From Microcaldota archaeon (lineage in GTDB: Archaea; Micrarchaeota; Micrarchaeia; Micrarchaeales; CABMGC01), in the NCBI GenBank assembly GCA_021850625.1, contig JAJZLJ010000002.1:1-64000 (forward strand): 64,000 nt of DNA. The letters run 5' to 3'. This document shows, piece by piece, positions 57,489 to 64,000 of the stretch. Under the pieces are notes generated by a model that worked only from the letters and a program-made list of their open reading frames with translations, was not told the origin of the DNA and searched no databases. The position numbers were made by a program, and so were the translations under genes. How positions within the stretch are numbered: position 1 is the first letter of the stretch; every line of letters begins with the position of its first letter.

Positions 57489-58274
57489 ATGATAGATTCT
57501 ACAGTAATTAAGAAAAAAATGATAGTTTGTGATCTTGATGGAACGCTTACAGAAAGTAAACTGGGCGTAACACGAGAAATGTCAGAAAACATTAAAAAAT
57601 TAGTAAAGTACCTGCCTTTAGCGGTTATTGGAGGTGGAACGTATAAACAATTTACTGAGCAGTTTGCAGCAGGAATAGGAACTGAAGAAAAAACCTTAAG
57701 CAGAATATATCTTTTTCCCACCTGCGCAACAAGATTTTATAAATATTCAGTAAATACGTGGAAAGAAATTTATGCTGAAACGCTTACTGAAGAAGAGAAG
57801 AAAAAAATAGTAAATGCAATAAATACAGCATTAAATATGACAAACATAAAACCTACACAATTATTTGGAGATATTATAGAAGATAGAGGAACACAAATAA
57901 CTTATTCTGGACTTGGACAAAAAGCGCCTATAGAACTTAAAATAGTATGGGATAAAACTCTTGAAAAAAGACAAAAAATCAAGAGAATATTAGAAACGTT
58001 AATACCGGAGTTTGAGATAACAATAGGAGGAACTACTTCAATAGATATAACAAGAAAGGGAATAGATAAAGCTTACGGAATAAGAAAAATTTGTGAGTAT
58101 TTTAATTATGAGATAAAAGATCTTTTATTTTTTGGCGATGCTATTTTTGAGGGAGGCAACGATTATCCAGTTAAGAGTATTGGTGTAGACTCTATAAAGG
58201 TAGAAAATTACAAAGAAACAATGGCATACTTTAATAAAATAATAGAAATATTTGAAAAAAAAGCGAAAACATAA
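57489..58274 (+). CDS. eukaryotic-type phosphomannomutase (HAD, PMM family)
   Basis: IVCDLDGTLTESK...VIGGGTYKQFTEQ...EDRGTQITYSGLGQKAP...GGTTSIDITRKGIDKAYGI...FFGDAIFEGGNDYPV. Confidence 0.9.
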   Translation: MIDSTVIKKKMIVCDLDGTLTESKLGVTREMSENIKKLVKYLPLAVIGGGTYKQFTEQFAAGIGTEEKTLSRIYLFPTCATRFYKYSVNTWKEIYAETLTEEEKKKIVNAINTALNMTNIKPTQLFGDIIEDRGTQITYSGLGQKAPIELKIVWDKTLEKRQKIKRILETLIPEFEITIGGTTSIDITRKGIDKAYGIRKICEYFNYEIKDLLFFGDAIFEGGNDYPVKSIGVDSIKVENYKETMAYFNKIIEIFEKKAKT

Positions 58275-58287
58275 TGTTATTTTTATT

Positions 58288-58872
58288 TTACAGAGCTAAT
58301 TTAGGAACAATTTTTTTTACTATGTTATTGAATATTTCATTAATTTTAGGTTTATAGAAACTTATTATGTAATAAAGAATTATGCTTAATGCAATTCCAG
58401 CAATTACATCAGTAAAGTAATGTAGTCCTAGATACACTCTGCCAAATAACTCAAGTACTAGCCAAATAAAGTATAATATTCTAAGATATTTGTATGGCTT
58501 TAAGAAAAATATTAAACCAGTAAGAACAGATGCATGATTACTTGGAAAGGAGAATGTATTTTCACATCCAAGGTTATTTATCCATGATAATTCAGATACA
58601 TTGCATGGCCTTGGTTCCATTGTTAGCATCTTTATAATATCAGATACTATAAAAAAAACTACTCCTGCAATAATAAATGTGTATACATTCTTATCCTTTT
58701 TAAGATATAAGTATATTGCAAGTAAAGGTATTACAATTAAAAATGAAGAAGAAAGAGTAGAAAAAAGCGTATTTAGAAATGGACTTGATATAGATTTTAC
58801 AAATTGAAATGCCCAGATGTTTATGTTTATATTATAAGGTGCAAAAAATGATGCAAATGAGAAAATATCCAT
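58288..58872 (-). CDS. PAP2 family phosphatase
   Basis: MLTMEPRPCN...SFPSNHASVLTGL...GRVYLGLHYFTDVIAG. Confidence 0.9.
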   Translation of the reverse strand: MDIFSFASFFAPYNININIWAFQFVKSISSPFLNTLFSTLSSSFLIVIPLLAIYLYLKKDKNVYTFIIAGVVFFIVSDIIKMLTMEPRPCNVSELSWINNLGCENTFSFPSNHASVLTGLIFFLKPYKYLRILYFIWLVLELFGRVYLGLHYFTDVIAGIALSIILYYIISFYKPKINEIFNNIVKKIVPKLAL

Positions 58873-58917
58873 AGTATCGTTTCTTTAGTTTTATATATAA
58901 ATATTAATATTATTACA

Positions 58918-59568
58918 TTATTTGTTTCTGGATCTTAATTTTTTATTTGAAACCTTAGATTTAAAACTGCGCTTTCTTTTATTATTGTACGTTTTTAGTT
59001 TATTCCCAAACTTTGGTTTTTTAACCTTTTTAATTACGAGATAAAGTATAATTATCAAGATTATTATTGCAAGTACAATTAATATTTGGTATAGTATTGG
59101 CAAACCTATTGGTTTTAATGCAGTTACTCCAACTATCTTTGCAACTCCTTGTTGTAAAATAGCTCCACTACCTGAAATTGTAGTATTTGATAGTTCTATT
59201 GCTTGTAATATTCCGCTCCAATGCATCCCAGGTTTATTCTTATTTGATGGCATAAATACAGTAACGTTTAAGGTTAACTGACCTCCTGGAGGAATTGTTC
59301 CATTCATTTGTGAAATAGAAAATGTAGGAGTAGTTGAGTTAGGTATGGTATTTAATGTAGGCAATATTATTTTAAAATTTAAAGATTGAGCACCTCCGTT
59401 TATTAATGTGAAGGGTAGTGAAGCACTGCCACCTATGCTTGCATTAAAATTTAACTGTCCAGCAACTTCCCCGAATTGAGCATAATTAAGATTAATAAAA
59501 AGAAAAGAAAAAATAAGAAAAAAACTAATTAAATGAATACGATTAAAGTTCATATTACCATTTAACAA
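58918..59568 (-). CDS. exported beta-sandwich protein with C-terminal TM and basic cytoplasmic tail
   Basis: N-terminal signal, TM near the C-terminus, tail KKVKKPKFGNKLKTYNNKRKRSFKSKVSNKKLRSRNK; overlaps the next ORF by 7 nt. Confidence 0.65.
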   Translation of the reverse strand: MLNGNMNFNRIHLISFFLIFSFLFINLNYAQFGEVAGQLNFNASIGGSASLPFTLINGGAQSLNFKIILPTLNTIPNSTTPTFSISQMNGTIPPGGQLTLNVTVFMPSNKNKPGMHWSGILQAIELSNTTISGSGAILQQGVAKIVGVTALKPIGLPILYQILIVLAIIILIIILYLVIKKVKKPKFGNKLKTYNNKRKRSFKSKVSNKKLRSRNK

Positions 59569-60074
59569 GAATTCTCAAATGTTATAGTTTGAGTATATGT
59601 ACCTGAAGCCGTTCCGCCAGGAACTTGTAATCCAAAATAAATAGTGTTGGATGTTGAAGGTGATGAAACGGTTGGTGCGGATATTTGTATAGCCGTATCC
59701 ACTAATGAGGTTGTTAAAGAAATTCCATTGTATGAAGATTGAGATATCCCGTTATAGTTTGTTTGACCTACTGCAAAGCTATTACCACCTGAAGTCCAAG
59801 TAGTGCCTTCTAAAAGAATATTTGCAGCTACATTTCCGCCATTGTCAGTATCTGTTACTAGAACGTTTGTGTCGTATGAAGAAGTAGGTGCCATATTTCC
59901 AAAGGTAATCGAGTTAGGAGAAAGTCCTATAAAACAAGCAGATGAAACCACTACATTTGCATTGACATTTGAATTTCCTGAAGAAGGATATATCAAAGGC
60001 AATGACAAATAGCCCATTATAGCGATGACGCCAGCAAAAATACTTAACAATCCTATATTGCGTTTTCCAAACAT
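59562..60074 (-). CDS. small exported protein with terminal ITFENSC domain
   Basis: C-terminus IYFGLQVPGGTASGTYTQTITFENSC nearly identical to the C-terminus of the adjacent giant protein. Confidence 0.7.
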   Translation of the reverse strand: MFGKRNIGLLSIFAGVIAIMGYLSLPLIYPSSGNSNVNANVVVSSACFIGLSPNSITFGNMAPTSSYDTNVLVTDTDNGGNVAANILLEGTTWTSGGNSFAVGQTNYNGISQSSYNGISLTTSLVDTAIQISAPTVSSPSTSNTIYFGLQVPGGTASGTYTQTITFENSC

Positions 60075-60158
60075 AAATAAACCCAGTAATGTATTGACTA
60101 AAACATTTATATAGTTATCCGTTCATGACCAAATATATAACTGCATTGTTTATTTTAA

Positions 60159-63100
60159 TTAGCACGAATTTTCAAAAGTTATTGTTTCTTGATATGTTCC
60201 TGAAGCCGTTCCACCAGGAACTCTCAAACCCAGATATATTGAATTGTTTCCAATAGAAGGTATGCTAATCAAAGTATTTGATAATGTCAGAGTAAGTTTA
60301 GATGCTGCAGAAAAGGGAATATTATTTGTTGCTGCCCAGGTGGTATTACTTACACCAAACTGCATAGGTCCAATCCAATTTCCTCCAAAAATATACATAT
60401 ATGCACCTGCATTGCCATTATTTGTATCACGTATGGAATTTATTGTATTTATACTTGAGGATGGATTTAAAGAACCGAAATTTATCGAGTTTTGATTTAA
60501 AGAAATTGTACAAGTTAAAGAGGAGGAAACAGAAACAGCAGTACCTTGAAGTGAATAGGGCATAACGCCATTAGGAGGGTAAGTTCGTATAATTAATCCA
60601 TTCATATATTGTGTTGAAGTACTAGCTGCTGCATCTCCCACAAATCCAAGATAATTTCCATTGTCTGATACACTATAATTATTAGATGGATTGCTACTTA
60701 TTTCAGTTCCATAAATTCCAGGAGTGGTAGATAAAAACAATTGAGCATTTCCATTGCGTATAGTTAGACCCATGAGCAGCCATTCGTTTGACCATATTCC
60801 AGTATTTGGCGGTGCTGTCCATAAAGTCCATGAACTAGAAGAAGCAATACCATACCACCCTACACCATTTCCAACTCTAGCAATTTGACCATTGCCTAAA
60901 GAATTAACTAAAAAGAATAAATCATCCAAATTTTGGGTGTAGGTATAGTACTCTATTATTGAATTTTCAGTCTGATTGTTTGCAATTGTATACAAATAAT
61001 CACCATTGGCGCCATTTGCATAAAATGCGTTTAGTCCAAATGGAGAACCAGATGGTGCAGAGGTAGTAATTCCCGCAGTGCCTGAAGAGGTCCAACCGTT
61101 TAATGATCCACCATTAAAATAATTATTAAAAATATAATTACCATTGTCATACTGTGCATATGTTGATGTTGCAGTTGGAAACTCGCCTATACCATTAATT
61201 CCAGTATTTGAAAGTAAGTTTAAGGTATTACTTGCAAAACCTAAATACAAGGGATAAATTGAATTTGAAGAGATACCATATGGTAATTTTGTCCATATAG
61301 TAATATTTCCAGTGGTATTTTGCTCTATCCACGAAGGTAAAATAGCTCCGCTAGTATTAAATATCTCAAAATTAGCTAGATTTCCATTATACTGAAGATA
61401 ATTTTTATAAATGCTTTCGTTTATACTTATTAATTGTTGAAATGCTTCCTGCACAGAAGCAGTTTGATTATTAACAATACATAGTGGAGCATAGTAAAGT
61501 ATATTTGAAGGAGTACTGCTAGGCAGATTAATTATACATACATCTTTTTTTGTAGTTTCAGGTAAATAATTACCATTTCCAGAAGTTAATAAGGTAATAT
61601 TGTATAGGCCATTACCAGAAGAATGAAAATCATAAATGGTATTGAAGTAGGTATTAGAGACCAATGCTCCGTTTATATAAAGGGTTGAGTCTAGTTGATT
61701 TCCAACAGTTAAAATTGAATAATTAATAGGAATAGTGCTTTCATTATTTAGTATTACCTTTTGTAGATTTAGCTTTAAAGATGGAGGTGATTGAGTTACG
61801 AGTAATATAGCATTTGAAGTTAACCCCGAATTTGTATCATTAACAGATATAATATAATTTCCAGGAGATAAACAGCTATTAATATATGGAGAAGATCCAC
61901 AAACAGTGTATGACACAGTATTTGTTGATGGACCAGCAGCTAGAACACCATTGATAAATAATTTTAATGTATCTCCATTTTTTGAGCTTATTCCATTAAT
62001 AATATCGGAAGTTCCATACGGAACTGGATTATATTGAAGTTCAATTATCGGTGTTTTTGAGGATTGAGGAGTACCAAATGATGCCGAAGGCATAATGCCG
62101 TTAGGAGGATAGTTACGTATTATAAAGCTATTCCAGTAGGTTATGTATGAAGAACCTAAACCATCACCTATCAATCCAATATAATTACCATTATTTGCAA
62201 TAGAAAATCCAGAGTTTGTAAGAGTTCCTAACGTTGAAAGATAGTTTGATACACTACCGATATACGCATTTGCAGTAGAGCTTGATATGACAATATCATA
62301 TTTATACCAGGTATTTTTTGAGACGTCTATTCCTGGACTTGGAGCCGACCATGAAGTCCACGAAGCAGTTTTTGCAAGACCGGAATAATCGCTACCACCT
62401 CTGCCATCTAGTCTTACCATCTGCCCTGCACCGGCGGAGTTTGTAAGAAAAAACATATCCCCAAGACCAGTAGTATATACATCAAAACTTATAATCGAGT
62501 TTTGAGACAAACTACTAATAGGTATATACATATAATCCCCATTTGCAGAATTTGCGTATAATGCATTATCGCTATCGTAATGACTTCCAGATGGAGCTGT
62601 ATTTTTTTGTCCAGCCGTACCATGTATAGTCCAACCAGAAGTGGATGGTGGTGCTACATTATAATAGTTAAACACACTTGATCCGTCATCATATTGCGCA
62701 TATGAAGTGCTTAATTGTGGTGCTTCGCCAACATCAATCGTATTAAATAAATTTTGTGAAGTTAATGCAAAACCCATATATATTGTTATACTGTTGCTGG
62801 AAGGTATGCTATTATAAAGTTTTAACCAATAAATAGTGTTTGTAGAACTATAAAAATAAACCGAGTTTGTTGGATTGTTTAGTAGAGTATTACTTGTACT
62901 TCCTTCCATCCAACTTGGAATTATAGTTCCATTAAAATAAAAGAATTCTATATTGCTAAGATTTTTAGCTTCGTAACTCTCAAAAGCTAAACTGTTTACC
63001 GAAAGCTGATATTGAAAAGGTATTGGTGTTGGAATATTTTGTGAATTGGATAAAGTAATTGGAACAAATGTATTTATTGTAGATGGTATTACTATTACAG

Positions 63101-64000
63101 TAGGATCTATTGAAGAGTAATTATTATTACCTGATGTATCAAAGGTTATAGTTGCATTAGATGTATAAGATAATGTATAAATAAAACTTTTATTTATTGA
63201 TGTATAATTACCACTTCCGTCAATTATAGTACCATTGCTAAATTTTATTGAATAACTAAATTTTGCATAATTATTGTTCCCTAAAATACCCTGTAGAGAT
63301 ATTGATAAATTATAATTTTTTTGATTGTTTATAATTGGGATATAAAATTTACCAGTCGTATTAGCTTTATTAAATGATACTCCATCAATAGATATTGACA
63401 TATTAGGTAATGCTTTTTCAACTGAAATATTATAATATGAAAGAGTAGATTGATTGTTGTAAGTTATAAAATTTACATTGTTTCCGGCAGGAATAAACTT
63501 TCCATTTTGTTTTATTAAACCGTAACTCAAATTGAATGTTTTATTATTTTGGCTTATGGATATCTTTTTAGTTTTTATATAATTTTTGAAATTTAAAAGT
63601 TGTTGATTGTTTAAAGAAGTAAGATTATCGATAATTGAATAGTTTAAAGATATGTTACTGCTAATTGAGGTATTTATGCTATTGATAGAAGCATTATAGG
63701 TAGTGTTAAGATTTTGATTTAATATTTTAGAACTTATTGCGCTTTTTATATTGCTGATATCTACAGTTGAGTTTAAAGATCCTTTAGTTTTTGAAGAGAT
63801 TAACAACGGTTTAATAAATACACCATTTGACATATTGAAAGTCTTGAATAATGGTAGTATTATTTTTGAAAGATTACTTGGGGCATAATTAGAATAATTA
63901 TATTGAATGTTTTGAGTAATTATTTTATTAGTTATATTAGTAAAATTATTTTTATTAGAGAGATTTGTATTTTTATTGAGTAAAGAGGTATTTACTGATG
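60159..64000 (-). CDS. giant DUF2341-like repeat surface protein (5' end outside window)
   Basis: Reading frame stays open upstream of the annotated Met (63833) to the window edge; two DUF2341-like modules and a terminal ITFENSC domain. Confidence 0.75.
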   Translation of the reverse strand, partial: SVNTSLLNKNTNLSNKNNFTNITNKIITQNIQYNYSNYAPSNLSKIILPLFKTFNMSNGVFIKPLLISSKTKGSLNSTVDISNIKSAISSKILNQNLNTTYNASINSINTSISSNISLNYSIIDNLTSLNNQQLLNFKNYIKTKKISISQNNKTFNLSYGLIKQNGKFIPAGNNVNFITYNNQSTLSYYNISVEKALPNMSISIDGVSFNKANTTGKFYIPIINNQKNYNLSISLQGILGNNNYAKFSYSIKFSNGTIIDGSGNYTSINKSFIYTLSYTSNATITFDTSGNNNYSSIDPTVIVIPSTINTFVPITLSNSQNIPTPIPFQYQLSVNSLAFESYEAKNLSNIEFFYFNGTIIPSWMEGSTSNTLLNNPTNSVYFYSSTNTIYWLKLYNSIPSSNSITIYMGFALTSQNLFNTIDVGEAPQLSTSYAQYDDGSSVFNYYNVAPPSTSGWTIHGTAGQKNTAPSGSHYDSDNALYANSANGDYMYIPISSLSQNSIISFDVYTTGLGDMFFLTNSAGAGQMVRLDGRGGSDYSGLAKTASWTSWSAPSPGIDVSKNTWYKYDIVISSSTANAYIGSVSNYLSTLGTLTNSGFSIANNGNYIGLIGDGLGSSYITYWNSFIIRNYPPNGIMPSASFGTPQSSKTPIIELQYNPVPYGTSDIINGISSKNGDTLKLFINGVLAAGPSTNTVSYTVCGSSPYINSCLSPGNYIISVNDTNSGLTSNAILLVTQSPPSLKLNLQKVILNNESTIPINYSILTVGNQLDSTLYINGALVSNTYFNTIYDFHSSGNGLYNITLLTSGNGNYLPETTKKDVCIINLPSSTPSNILYYAPLCIVNNQTASVQEAFQQLISINESIYKNYLQYNGNLANFEIFNTSGAILPSWIEQNTTGNITIWTKLPYGISSNSIYPLYLGFASNTLNLLSNTGINGIGEFPTATSTYAQYDNGNYIFNNYFNGGSLNGWTSSGTAGITTSAPSGSPFGLNAFYANGANGDYLYTIANNQTENSIIEYYTYTQNLDDLFFLVNSLGNGQIARVGNGVGWYGIASSSSWTLWTAPPNTGIWSNEWLLMGLTIRNGNAQLFLSTTPGIYGTEISSNPSNNYSVSDNGNYLGFVGDAAASTSTQYMNGLIIRTYPPNGVMPYSLQGTAVSVSSSLTCTISLNQNSINFGSLNPSSSINTINSIRDTNNGNAGAYMYIFGGNWIGPMQFGVSNTTWAATNNIPFSAASKLTLTLSNTLISIPSIGNNSIYLGLRVPGGTASGTYQETITFENSC

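Overview
AT-rich archaeal chromosomal window. Gene content suggests a DPANN/ARMAN-like lineage (Parvarchaeota or Micrarchaeota); this placement is inference from gene content, not a computed phylogeny. Contents: (i) a complex I-like operon nuoABCDHIJKLN, with nuoM downstream on the opposite strand and no nuoE/F/G; (ii) a run of information-processing genes: RPA-like OB protein, bacterial-type AspRS next to gatB/gatA/gatC and an L-asparaginase, Gly-, Ala-, Glu- and Pro-tRNA synthetases, OGG-like glycosylase, translin, Nop5-like protein, FEN1, MBF1, Rpo7, Spt4, L10e, Dph2; (iii) lipid and sugar genes (CarS, type 1 IDI, eukaryotic-type phosphomannomutase, GT2, PAP2); (iv) surface genes: class III signal peptide pilin-like proteins with Gly-rich or poly-Ser fusions, and a terminal cluster with a DUF2341-like adhesin; (v) tRNA-Gly(GCC), tRNA-Gln(UUG) and an intron-containing tRNA-Trp(CCA); (vi) two box C/D sRNA candidates plus other structured-RNA candidates. 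Most notable: the tRNA-Trp intron reads as a circularly permuted C/D guide RNA predicted to target C34; a Nop5-like protein lacks the usual N-terminal domain; two genes appear to start at AUA behind a GGTG Shine-Dalgarno; an operon looks dedicated to tRNA-dependent Asn synthesis; and a three-gene surface cluster shares a C-terminal domain ending in ITFENSC. No CRISPR array, rRNA, IS element or prophage was recognised.
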